DNA of 5,578 bases from an uncultured Hyphomicrobiales bacterium (GCA_903932565.1 CAIZGQ010000428.1:1-5578), one strand, 5' to 3'; shown: positions 1-5,578, counted from the stretch's first letter. Translations and numbers: made by a program. Notes: generated by a model from the sequence alone, not told the origin.

Positions 1-55
1 CATCAGTCGTCCACAGGCCGCGCATGACATAAAATGGCCGAGCACACAAACACAC
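1..55. other. Edge segment that no longer resembles nuoG
   Basis: Left of position 56 the NuoG frame stays open but encodes VCLCARPFYVMRGLWTTD, where family members have a conserved acidic, helical DLA-x-VEEM-x-AL segment. I read the other two minus-strand frames and found no continuation there, so a single frameshift does not explain it. An AC-rich tract (agcacacaaacacacaccc, 41-59) sits at the junction. Candidates are the end of an inserted element, a chimeric or error-prone contig end, or an unusual NuoG variant. I recognise no terminal inverted repeat or transposase remnant. Confidence 0.5.
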
Positions 56-1015
56 ACCCGCCAGCGCGCCAATTTTTTCAGGTTTTGCGACTTTCACCTT
101 GGCTGCAATCGCGCCAAACGCCTCAGCCCAGGAGGCTGCCCGCAGCTTGCCATTCTCGCGAATATACGGGCGATCCAGCCGCTGCGTCTTCAACCCGTCA
201 ACGATCTGGCGGGTCTTGTCGGAAATCCATTCCTCGTTCACCGCCTCGTTGATGCGCGGCAGAATACGCATCACTTCGCGGCCACGCACATCCACGCGGA
301 TCGACGAACCCAACGCATCCATCACGTCGATGGAGGGCGTCTTTGTCAGTTCCCACGGGCGTGCCTTGAACGAATAGGGTTTTGGCAAAAGTGCGCCAAC
401 CGGGCAGAGATCTGTGATGTTGCCCTGTAACTCCGAGCCCATGGCCGTCTGTAGATAGGTCGTGATCTCGGTATCTTCACCACGGCCCATGGCACCCATG
501 TCGCCGGTGCCCGCGACTTCGGCCGTGAAGCGCACGCAACGCGTGCAATGGATGCAACGGTTCATCGACGTGCGCACCAGCGGGCCGATATACTTGTCTT
601 CCACGGCGCGCTTGTTTTCCTGGAAACGTGAGGAATCCACGCCAAACGCCATGGCCTGATCCTGCAGATCACACTCGCCGCCCTGATCGCAGATCGGGCA
701 ATCGAGCGGATGATTGATCAGCAGGAATTCCATCACGCCATTGCGGGCTTTTTTCACCATGGGTGATTTCGTCACGACGACCGGCGGCTCGCCATTCGGG
801 CCGGGGCGGCAGTCACGCACAGCCCACGCACAGGACGCTACCGGCTTGGGCGCGCCTTTCAGTTCCACAAGGCACATGCGGCAATTGCCAGCAATCGACA
901 GCCGCTCGTGAAAGCAGAAGCGCGGGATTTCCGCGCCAGCTTCTTCGCACGCCTGCAGCAGCGTGTATTCGGCCGGAACATCCACCTCGACGCCATCGAC
1001 GATGAGCTTGGTCAT
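1..1015 (-). CDS. nuoG: NADH-quinone oxidoreductase subunit G (partial, C-terminus beyond window)
   Basis: The largest peripheral subunit of complex I, carrying electrons from the FMN/N3 site of NuoF towards N2 on the cytoplasmic side. I translated 338 codons from ATG 1015 without a stop. The N-terminus (MTKLIVDGVEVDVP) is a 2Fe-2S ferredoxin fold with N1b ligands C34, C45, C48 and C62. N5 ligands are H102, C106, C109 and C115 (HPLDCPICDQGGEC). N4 ligands are C154, C157, C160 and C204 (RCIHCTRC, then DLCPVGAL). The start of the molybdopterin-oxidoreductase-like domain follows (IDVMDALGSSIRVDVRGREV). Alphaproteobacterial NuoG is near 690 aa, so about half is missing. The start overlaps a 13-codon ORF by ATGA, and an AGGGG lies 10 bases upstream. 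The family match is strong up to G320 of KIGALAG, then stops: relatives continue with a DLA-x-VEEM-like segment, whereas here an unrelated 18-residue tail runs to the edge. Identity is certain; the last ~55 bases are doubtful. Confidence 0.97.
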   Translation of the reverse strand, partial: MTKLIVDGVEVDVPAEYTLLQACEEAGAEIPRFCFHERLSIAGNCRMCLVELKGAPKPVASCAWAVRDCRPGPNGEPPVVVTKSPMVKKARNGVMEFLLINHPLDCPICDQGGECDLQDQAMAFGVDSSRFQENKRAVEDKYIGPLVRTSMNRCIHCTRCVRFTAEVAGTGDMGAMGRGEDTEITTYLQTAMGSELQGNITDLCPVGALLPKPYSFKARPWELTKTPSIDVMDALGSSIRVDVRGREVMRILPRINEAVNEEWISDKTRQIVDGLKTQRLDRPYIRENGKLRAASWAEAFGAIAAKVKVAKPEKIGALAGVCLCARPFYVMRGLWTTD

Positions 1016-1053
1016 GCCTTGTTCGCCCCTGCGCTCTTCAAATTCGCGTTCAT
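1012..1053 (-). other. Possible 13-codon leader ORF coupled to nuoG
   Basis: The 45-base spacer between the nuoF stop and the nuoG ATG contains ATG 1053, which reads MNANLKSAGANKA and ends at TGA 1014-1012. That stop overlaps the nuoG start as ATGA. Its upstream context (GGAGTGAGGATCAG before the ATG) gives a better Shine-Dalgarno match, AGGA four bases away and GGAG ten bases away, than nuoG itself has. It may be a translational-coupling leader that delivers ribosomes to nuoG, or it may be chance. The peptide resembles nothing I know, and such a short ORF cannot be supported by composition. Confidence 0.3.
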
Positions 1054-1060
1054 CTGATCC

Positions 1061-2380
1061 TCACTCCGCCGCAATGCCGAGCGGCACAGGATCAGAGTGC
1101 GGGTTGCCCGCATATTGATCGATGCGCTTTTCAATTTCAGGCCTGAAATGACGGATCAATCCCTGAATCGGCCAAGCCGCTGCGTCGCCCAGCGCGCAGA
1201 TCGTGTGGCCTTCCACCTGCGTGGTGACTTCCAGCAGCATGTCGATCTCGCGCTTCTGCGCACGACCCTCCGCCATGCGGTTGACGACGCGCCACATCCA
1301 GCCTGTGCCTTCGCGGCACGGCGTGCACTGGCCGCAGCTTTCGTGCTTGTAGAAATACGAAATGCGGGCAATCGCGCGGATGATGTCGGTGGACTTATCC
1401 ATCACGATCACCGCCGCCGTGCCAAGGCCCGACTTCAGATTGCGCAACGTATCAAAGTCCATCGGCGCGTCCATGATCTCATGGGCAGGCACGACCGGTA
1501 CGGACGAGCCGCCGGGGATCACCGCGAGGAGATTGTCCCAGCCCCCGCGAATGCCGCCGCAATGGCGGTCAATCAGCTCGCGGAAGGGGATCGACATCAC
1601 CTCTTCCACGTTGCAGCGCTTGTTCACATGGCCCGAAATGCAAAAGAGCTTTGTGCCCGTGTTGTTTTTTGCACCAAAGCCGGCAAACCACGCTCCACCG
1701 CGACGCAGGATCGTCGGCGCAACCGCAATGGATTCCACATTGTTGACGGTCGTCGGCAGACCATAGAGCCCCATGTTGGCGGGGAATGGCGGCTTCAGGC
1801 GCGGCATGCCCTTTTTGCCTTCGAGGCTTTCGAGCAGCGCTGTTTCTTCACCGCAGATATAGGCACCTGCGCCATGATGCACGTAGATGTCGAAGGGCCA
1901 GCCTGTCACGTTGTTCTTGCCGACCAGATTGGCGGCGTAAGCCTCCTGCACGGCAGCCTCGAGGCGCTCGCGCTCCATGATGTATTCACCACGGATATAG
2001 ATGTAGCAGGCATGCGCACCCATGGCGAAAGAGGCAATCAGGCAGCCTTCAATCAGCAAATGGGGATCATTGCGCATGATCTCCCGGTCCTTGCAGGTGC
2101 CGGGCTCTGACTCGTCCGCATTCACCACGAGATAAGACGGGCGCGCCGGATCAGGCTTGGGCATGAATGACCATTTGAGACCGGTTGGAAAACCCGCCCC
2201 ACCACGCCCACGAAGGCCGGAGGCCTTCATCTCGTTGATGATCCAATCCTTGCCCTTGTCGATGATGTCTTTCGTGTTGTCCCACGCGCCGCGCTTCTGT
2301 GCGCCAGCCAGCCGCCAATCCCCATAACCGTAAAGGTTGGTGAAGATGCGATCCTTGTCGTCGAGAACAATCGCGCTCAT
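1061..2380 (-). CDS. nuoF: NADH-quinone oxidoreductase subunit F (NADH/FMN-binding)
   Basis: Complex I flavoprotein subunit that binds NADH and FMN, takes hydride from NADH and passes electrons to cluster N3. It is 439 aa, the usual alphaproteobacterial length. The glycine-rich nucleotide/FMN motif GLRGRGGAGFPTGLKW spans residues 55-70, followed by NADESEPGTCKDRE (87-100) and the second FMN-contact motif GAGAYICGEETALLESLEG (170-188). The N3 [4Fe-4S] ligands are C349, C352 and C355 (ESCGQCTPCREGTGW) and C395 (HTICALGD). The ATG at 2380 (MSAIVLDDKDRIFTNLYG) is chosen because it begins the conserved family sequence one base after the nuoE stop (TGACATG). An in-frame ATG at 2467 would add 29 unrelated residues inside nuoE. 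The Shine-Dalgarno match is weak (GAGTGG), consistent with coupling to nuoE. A minor oddity is Arg in HVNKRCNVEE, where relatives I recall have Pro. Confidence 0.98.
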   Translation of the reverse strand: MSAIVLDDKDRIFTNLYGYGDWRLAGAQKRGAWDNTKDIIDKGKDWIINEMKASGLRGRGGAGFPTGLKWSFMPKPDPARPSYLVVNADESEPGTCKDREIMRNDPHLLIEGCLIASFAMGAHACYIYIRGEYIMERERLEAAVQEAYAANLVGKNNVTGWPFDIYVHHGAGAYICGEETALLESLEGKKGMPRLKPPFPANMGLYGLPTTVNNVESIAVAPTILRRGGAWFAGFGAKNNTGTKLFCISGHVNKRCNVEEVMSIPFRELIDRHCGGIRGGWDNLLAVIPGGSSVPVVPAHEIMDAPMDFDTLRNLKSGLGTAAVIVMDKSTDIIRAIARISYFYKHESCGQCTPCREGTGWMWRVVNRMAEGRAQKREIDMLLEVTTQVEGHTICALGDAAAWPIQGLIRHFRPEIEKRIDQYAGNPHSDPVPLGIAAE

Positions 2381-2381
2381 G

Positions 2382-3062
2382 TCAGTGACCACTCTTGCCG
2401 GCGGATACCGGATACATTGCAATCTCGGCTGGTACGGAGCTCGAACCCGACATGCCATCCACGCCATAAAAAGTCGTCAGCGCGGTCAGACCGCCCTGCG
2501 GCTCGGACATGCGGCGGCCCGTCTGCGAGCCGATCTTCACTGGCTTGCCGGCAGTCAGATCGTCGAGCAGCTTTTCGAAGTTCTCTGCCGACAGATCTTC
2601 GAAATACTCATCGTTGATCTGCACCATCGGCGCATTGCAGCAGGCTCCCAAGCACTCAACTTCGAGCCAGGAAAAGAGGCCATCCGCCGTCACCGTCTGC
2701 TGCTCGCCGATGCGGCGCTCCAGCACGGCCTTGATCTCGTTGGAGCCAGCCAGCATGCAGGGCGTGGTGCCGCACATCTGGATAAAGTGCTTACCAACCG
2801 GGCTCAGATTGAACATGCTGTAGAAAGTTGCGACTTCCATCACGCGAATGACCTGCATGCCAAGCATCGCGGCGACGCATTCAATCGCCGCTTTCGGCAA
2901 CCAGTAATCATGCTGCGCCTGCGCCTTCCATAACAGCGGAATGACGGCAGAAGCCTGCTTTCCCTCAGGGTATTTTGCGATCTGCGTCTGGCACCACGCC
3001 AGGTTCTCCGGCGTGAAGGCGAAACTTGTCGGCTGCTGATCTGCCAATCTACGAACGGCCAT
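2382..3062 (-). CDS. nuoE: NADH-quinone oxidoreductase subunit E (24 kDa, [2Fe-2S] N1a)
   Basis: Thioredoxin-fold subunit of the NADH-dehydrogenase module that carries the off-pathway [2Fe-2S] cluster N1a beside the FMN in NuoF. It is 226 aa. The N-terminal helical part (MAVRRLADQQPTSFAF, then ASAVIPLLWKAQAQ) leads to the family sequence VMEVATFYSMF (74-84). The N1a ligands are C97 and C102 (CGTTPCML) with C137 and C141 (ECLGACCNAP), the expected C-x4-C ... C-x3-C arrangement. C142 is an extra cysteine next to a ligand, a site often Val. The C-terminal tail after residue ~170 is low-complexity and linker-like, as in many alphaproteobacterial NuoE proteins. The start at 3062 is supported by the conserved N-terminus and a clear AGGTGA just upstream. 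The gene follows a small exported-protein gene by 23 bases and precedes nuoF by one base. Confidence 0.98.
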   Translation of the reverse strand: MAVRRLADQQPTSFAFTPENLAWCQTQIAKYPEGKQASAVIPLLWKAQAQHDYWLPKAAIECVAAMLGMQVIRVMEVATFYSMFNLSPVGKHFIQMCGTTPCMLAGSNEIKAVLERRIGEQQTVTADGLFSWLEVECLGACCNAPMVQINDEYFEDLSAENFEKLLDDLTAGKPVKIGSQTGRRMSEPQGGLTALTTFYGVDGMSGSSSVPAEIAMYPVSAGKSGH

Positions 3063-3065
3063 ATA

Positions 3066-3071
3066 TCACCT
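3066..3071 (-). promoter_or_regulatory. Shine-Dalgarno site of nuoE
   Basis: AGGTGA on the minus strand, three bases from the nuoE ATG (AGG core six bases away). It fixes the start at 3062 and gives nuoE its own ribosome entry after the preceding small gene, whose stop lies 23 bases from the nuoE start. Confidence 0.7.
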
Positions 3072-3085
3072 GAACTTGTCCTGAT

Positions 3086-3346
3086 TTACGGCAGCACGAG
3101 GCAGCCACGAAAGCCACCGTTATTGCCAAATTGTATCTGGCAGGCATAGGCGACTTTGCGTTTGTTGGAATCGGTTCCCAACAGGTAGAGAAATTGTGAG
3201 GAGCCATCTGTCGAGGCGCCTACGATCGAATAGCCATTGTTGATGAGACTGGTCACCGTCACGCCGGGCGATGCCGATTGTTGCGCAAGGGCAGGCACGG
3301 AGCCCACCATTATGGCGGCAAAGAGAGCGGTTTTGAGCCTGCGCAT
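3086..3346 (-). CDS. Small predicted exported protein of unknown function between nuoD and nuoE
   Basis: An 86-aa protein, not a known complex I subunit. It begins with a good Sec-type signal peptide: basic n-region MRRLKT, hydrophobic core ALFAAIMVGSV, and a PALA|QQ cleavage site after residue 21. The mature ~65 residues contain VTSLINNGYSIVGAS and end with AYACQIQFGNNGGFRGCLVLP. Its only two cysteines, C69 and C82, could form a periplasmic disulphide. The layout (GYxIxGA, an aromatic/hydrophobic strand, then a Cys pair near the end) resembles small uncharacterised alphaproteobacterial secreted proteins as I remember them, but I cannot name a family. The ATG at 3346 overlaps the nuoD stop by one base (TGATG) and has a strong GAGGTGG seven bases upstream. 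A longer in-frame start at 3424 would bury the signal peptide and overlap nuoD, so I rejected it. Co-transcription with nuo is inferred from spacing; a role in complex I is not shown. Confidence 0.82.
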   Translation of the reverse strand: MRRLKTALFAAIMVGSVPALAQQSASPGVTVTSLINNGYSIVGASTDGSSQFLYLLGTDSNKRKVAYACQIQFGNNGGFRGCLVLP

Positions 3347-4539
3347 CAGCGGTCCACCTCGCCAAATACGATGTCGAGCGAGCCCAGAATGGCCGAGACA
3401 TCCGCCAGCATGTGCTTGCGGCACATGAAATCCATCGCCTGTAAATGCGCAAAGCCGGGTGCCCGAATCTTGCAGCGATAGGGCTTGTCTGTGCCATCGG
3501 CCACGAGAAACACGCCGAACTCGCCCTTGGGCGCTTCGACCGCCGCGTAAACCTCACCGGCCGGCACATGAAAGCCTTCGGTGAACAGTTTGAAGTGATG
3601 GATGAGCGCTTCCATTGAGCGCTTCATGTCGGCGCGCGAGGGGGCCACATATTTATGGTTCTGCGTCGCCACAGGGCCCTGCCCGCCGGGTGCCAGCAGC
3701 TTCTCGACGCATTGCTTCATGATCTTGGTCGACTGGCGCATCTCTTCCATGCGGATCACCTGGCGATCATAATTGTCGCCGTGGCGGCCGACGGGAATGT
3801 CGAAGTCCATCTCCTCGTAGCACTCATAGGGCTGCGACTTGCGCAGGTCCCACGGAGCGCCCGAGCCGCGCACCATGACGCCCGAAAAACCCCACTTCCA
3901 GCAATCCTCCAGCGACACAATGCCGATATCAACATTGCGCTGTTTGAAGATGCGATTACCGATAAACAGATTATCGAGATCATCCACGACCTTGAGGAAG
4001 GGGTCGCACCACGCGCCGATATCCTCGATGAGTTTCACCGGCAGATCGCGCGCCACGCCACCCGGACGGATGTAATTGGCATGCATGCGCGAGCCCGAGG
4101 CCCGCTCATAAAACACCATCAACTTTTCGCGCTCTTCAAAACCCCACAGCGGCGGGGTGAGTGCACCAACGTCCATCGCCTGCGTCGTCACGTTGAGAAG
4201 ATGCGACAGAATGCGGCCAATTTCGGAATAGAGCACGCGGATCAACTGCGCGCGGCGCGGCACGTCGAGGCCGATCAGCTTCTCGATCGCAAGGCAGAAC
4301 GCATGTTCCTGATTCATCGGCGCGACGTAATCGAGCCGGTCAAAGTAAGGCACGTTCTGCAGATAGGTGCGCGATTCCATCAGCTTTTCGGTGCCGCGAT
4401 GCAGCAGGCCGATATGCGGGTCCACGCGCTCGACGACTTCGCCATCCAGCTCCAGCACCAAGCGCAGCACCCCGTGGGCGGCTGGATGCTGCGGGCCAAA
4501 GTTGATCGAAAAATTTCGGATCGGCTTTTGTTCGGTCAT
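3346..4539 (-). CDS. nuoD: NADH-quinone oxidoreductase subunit D (49 kDa, quinone site)
   Basis: Peripheral-arm subunit related to the large subunit of [NiFe] hydrogenases. With NuoB it forms the ubiquinone-reduction pocket near cluster N2. It is 397 aa, full family length. The N-terminal motif NFGPQHPAAHGVLRLVLELDGE holds H22, and FDRLDYVAPMNQEHAF holds Y71. By alignment from memory these correspond to the quinone headgroup-binding His38 and Tyr87 of Thermus Nqo4 (same 49-residue spacing). Further family blocks are PHIGLLHRGTEKLMES, NVTTQAMDVGALTPPLWGFEERE, NRIFKQRNVDIGIVSLED, GFSGVMVRGSGAPWDLR and the C-terminal MLADVSAILGSLDIVFGEVDR. The hydrogenase Ni-binding cysteines are absent, as expected. 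The start lies three bases after the nuoC stop, with AGGGG six bases upstream overlapping that stop. The gene's TGA shares one base with the next gene's ATG. Confidence 0.98.
   Translation of the reverse strand: MTEQKPIRNFSINFGPQHPAAHGVLRLVLELDGEVVERVDPHIGLLHRGTEKLMESRTYLQNVPYFDRLDYVAPMNQEHAFCLAIEKLIGLDVPRRAQLIRVLYSEIGRILSHLLNVTTQAMDVGALTPPLWGFEEREKLMVFYERASGSRMHANYIRPGGVARDLPVKLIEDIGAWCDPFLKVVDDLDNLFIGNRIFKQRNVDIGIVSLEDCWKWGFSGVMVRGSGAPWDLRKSQPYECYEEMDFDIPVGRHGDNYDRQVIRMEEMRQSTKIMKQCVEKLLAPGGQGPVATQNHKYVAPSRADMKRSMEALIHHFKLFTEGFHVPAGEVYAAVEAPKGEFGVFLVADGTDKPYRCKIRAPGFAHLQAMDFMCRKHMLADVSAILGSLDIVFGEVDR
3354..3360 (-). promoter_or_regulatory. Shine-Dalgarno site of the small exported protein, inside the nuoD 3' end
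   Basis: GAGGTGG, seven bases before ATG 3346. The same bases encode the conserved GEV of NuoD's C-terminal GEVDR, so the site does double duty. It strongly favours the 3346 start and the reality of the small gene, with the caveat that the match is partly imposed by the NuoD protein sequence. Confidence 0.7.
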
Positions 4540-4542
4540 GGG

Positions 4543-5199
4543 TTACCCCTGCCCCTTTGCCTTCTCGTCTCCCGGCAGCGTGTAGGGCGTATCGCCCTCC
4601 CACGGCGAGAGAAAATCAAACTGGCGATATTCCTGCGCGAGCTTCACGGGCTCGTAGACAACGCGCTTCTGCTCGTCATCCCAGCGCACCTCCACATAAC
4701 CCGTCATCGGGAAATCCTTGCGCAGCGGATGTCCGTCAAACCCGTAATCGGTCAGCATGCGGCGCAGATCCGGGTGGCCGGAAAACACAACGCCGAACAT
4801 GTCGTAGACTTCGCGCTCATACCAATCAGCTGCTGGAAACACGTCGACGAGCGAGGGCACGGGCGTGTCCTCGTTCGTCGCGCATTTGACGCGAATGCGA
4901 TGGTTCAGGCGCGGCGACAGCAAGTGGTAGACAATATCAAAGCGCTGCTCGCGGGCCGGATAATCCACCGCTGTCAGATCAATGAAGTTGAAAAACTGGC
5001 ACGCCACATCATCGCGCAGATGCGTCATCACGGGCACGATGTCGGCGCTCGCCACAACCAGCGTCAACTCGCCAAAAGCCACGCCAGTATGGGCTATCTT
5101 GCCGGGCACCGCCGCGCTGATCGCAGCGCCAAGTGCGGCGAGCGGATCGAGTGTCACGGCGACATCTGCTGTCGCGGCGGCCTGCGGGTCAGTCGTCAT
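4543..5199 (-). CDS. nuoC: NADH-quinone oxidoreductase subunit C (30 kDa)
   Basis: Structural subunit of the connecting module with no cofactor, which packs against NuoD and NuoB. It is 218 aa, normal for a free-standing NuoC; separate NuoC and NuoD exclude the enterobacterial NuoCD fusion. The weakly conserved Ala-rich N-terminus (1-35) is followed by VAFGELTLVV, FNFIDLTAVDYPAREQRFDIVYHLLS, and the 30-kDa signature around YEREVYDMFGVVFSGHPDLR (127-146) with DYGFDGHPLRKDFPMTGY behind it. VVYEPVKLAQEYRQFDFLSPWEG closes the conserved part. The start at ATG 5199 is the only upstream choice, because TGA stands in frame two codons before it (5205-5203). The Shine-Dalgarno match is poor (GGCGGGATGAAGC), so initiation may rely on coupling to whatever is translated upstream. 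Confidence 0.97.
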   Translation of the reverse strand: MTTDPQAAATADVAVTLDPLAALGAAISAAVPGKIAHTGVAFGELTLVVASADIVPVMTHLRDDVACQFFNFIDLTAVDYPAREQRFDIVYHLLSPRLNHRIRVKCATNEDTPVPSLVDVFPAADWYEREVYDMFGVVFSGHPDLRRMLTDYGFDGHPLRKDFPMTGYVEVRWDDEQKRVVYEPVKLAQEYRQFDFLSPWEGDTPYTLPGDEKAKGQG

Positions 5200-5392
5200 G
5201 CTTCATCCCGCCCAATGTCACGGCCCCAAAATTCGCGTCACCCAAAAACAGCAACGTCCGCATCCGCACCAGCGCCCGCAGGCGACGACGCGAGACGCGT
5301 CCGCGCGCTGACAGGCCAATCTGGCCATGGCGCGATGTGTTCGATCCGTCCGAGGCCGAATGGCCGTAATCTTGCGATGACTGCGTGTTCAA
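5189..5392 (-). CDS. Doubtful 67-codon ORF filling the nuoB-nuoC gap
   Basis: This frame opens with TTG six bases after the nuoB stop and ends at TGA 5191-5189, overlapping the nuoC start by 11 bases. That is the spacing expected of a coupled operon gene. The product would have a polar Ser/Asn-rich N-terminus (LNTQSSQDYGHSASDG, first residue translated as Met), an Arg-rich centre (ARGRVSRRRLRALVRMR) and a short hydrophobic stretch (TLLFLGDANFGAVTLGG). There is no signal peptide, convincing membrane helix or cysteine, and I recognise no family. Points for: it explains an unusually long gap, and nuoC lacks a good ribosome site of its own. Points against: a TTG start, only AGATAGG-like ribosome binding, and Arg richness typical of chance frames in GC-rich DNA. 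The alternative is an untranslated spacer. Confidence 0.3.
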   Translation of the reverse strand: MNTQSSQDYGHSASDGSNTSRHGQIGLSARGRVSRRRLRALVRMRTLLFLGDANFGAVTLGGMKHDD

Positions 5393-5398
5393 GGCGGC

Positions 5399-5578
5399 CT
5401 ATCTCTCGATTGTGCCAGTGCGGCGGATTTTCTTCTGCAGCAGCAGCACGCCATACAGGAGCGCTTCTGCCGACGGGGGGCAGCCGGGCACATAGACATC
5501 AACCGGAACGATCCGGTCGCAGCCACGCACAACAGCATAGGAATAGTGATAATAGCCGCCGCCATTGGCGCACGAGCC
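5399..5578 (-). CDS. nuoB: NADH-quinone oxidoreductase subunit B (partial, C-terminal 59 aa)
   Basis: NuoB carries cluster N2, the terminal [4Fe-4S] centre that reduces ubiquinone at the NuoB/NuoD interface. The visible 59 residues start GSCANGGGYYHYSYAVVRGC and continue through RIVPVDVYVPGCPPSAEALL to IRRTGTIER and a TAG stop. Two of the four N2 ligands are present: the Cys of GSCA (third visible residue) and that of PGCPP (33rd). The tandem CC pair lies upstream, beyond the edge. The frame is open to the last base of the window. The C-terminus is typical of alphaproteobacterial NuoB. It is the first gene seen of the operon here; nuoA is expected further right. Confidence 0.97.
   Translation of the reverse strand, partial: GSCANGGGYYHYSYAVVRGCDRIVPVDVYVPGCPPSAEALLYGVLLLQKKIRRTGTIER

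Noticed and set aside
41..59. AC-rich tract as a microsatellite or phase-variation switch
   Set aside because: It is an imperfect, short tract, and changing the frame does not recover NuoG, so slippage does not explain the divergence. It is kept only as a marker of the edge anomaly.
1097..2110. Long plus-strand open frame (337 codons) opposite nuoF
   Set aside because: It is an antisense shadow of the G/C third-position bias in nuoF. Its product is Arg/His/Ala-rich with no recognisable domain, and nuoF on the other strand is fully supported by motifs.
2381..2467. Upstream in-frame ATG that would lengthen NuoF by 29 residues
   Set aside because: The extra residues lie entirely inside nuoE and match no NuoF N-terminus; the family sequence begins at ATG 2380.
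2337..2933. Plus-strand open frame (198 codons) opposite nuoE and the start of nuoF
   Set aside because: It is an antisense shadow with no domain or ribosome site worth noting, and it crosses the junction of two certain genes.
3063..3085. Possible terminator or promoter between the small gene and nuoE
   Set aside because: The 23 bases hold only the nuoE Shine-Dalgarno site, with no stem-loop and no -35/-10 pair.
3347..3424. Longer start for the small exported protein
   Set aside because: It would overlap nuoD by 79 bases and place the signal peptide internally. ATG 3346 has a strong ribosome site and gives a proper signal sequence.
3120..3569. Minus-strand frame of 149 codons across the nuoD end and the small gene
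   Set aside because: It is out of frame with both supported genes, its product is Arg/Ser/Cys-rich, and it has no family resemblance.

Overview
The window is a stretch of the respiratory complex I operon (NADH:ubiquinone oxidoreductase, nuo/NDH-1). Everything is transcribed from the minus strand, so genes are read from the right edge to the left. The organism is very probably an alphaproteobacterium, most likely of the Hyphomicrobiales (Rhizobiales). NuoC and NuoD are separate proteins (not fused as in E. coli), the gene order is B-C-D-E-F-G, and several stretches are of the alphaproteobacterial type: NuoB ending in IRRTGTIER, NuoD ending in GEVDR, NuoE beginning MAVRRLADQQ. The DNA is GC-rich with strong third-position G/C bias, which explains the many long antisense shadow frames. 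I cannot name a genus.

Layout, right to left: nuoB C-terminus (5578-5399, cut by the window edge); a loosely packed 199-base interval holding one doubtful TTG-started small ORF (5392-5189); nuoC (5199-4543); nuoD (4539-3346); a small gene for a predicted exported 86-aa protein of unknown function (3346-3086); nuoE (3062-2382); nuoF (2380-1061); a possible 13-codon leader ORF (1053-1012); and nuoG from 1015 to the left edge, without its C-terminal part. Genes abut or overlap by a few bases, which indicates one polycistronic, translationally coupled message. No promoter, terminator, tRNA, rRNA, CRISPR array or recognisable mobile element was seen.

Function: NuoE, NuoF and NuoG form the NADH-oxidising module (FMN and clusters N1a, N3, N1b, N4, N5). 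NuoB, NuoC and NuoD form the connecting module, which carries cluster N2 and the quinone site. Every cofactor ligand expected in the visible parts is present, so the encoded enzyme looks functional.

The core is ordinary. Four things merit a second look: the signal-peptide protein lodged between nuoD and nuoE; the short ORF that overlaps the nuoG start by ATGA; the unusual nuoB-nuoC gap; and an abrupt loss of NuoG family resemblance in the last ~55 bases at the left edge, next to an AC-rich tract, which could be a real insertion or an assembly artefact. I see no convincing new defence, mobile or regulatory system here.
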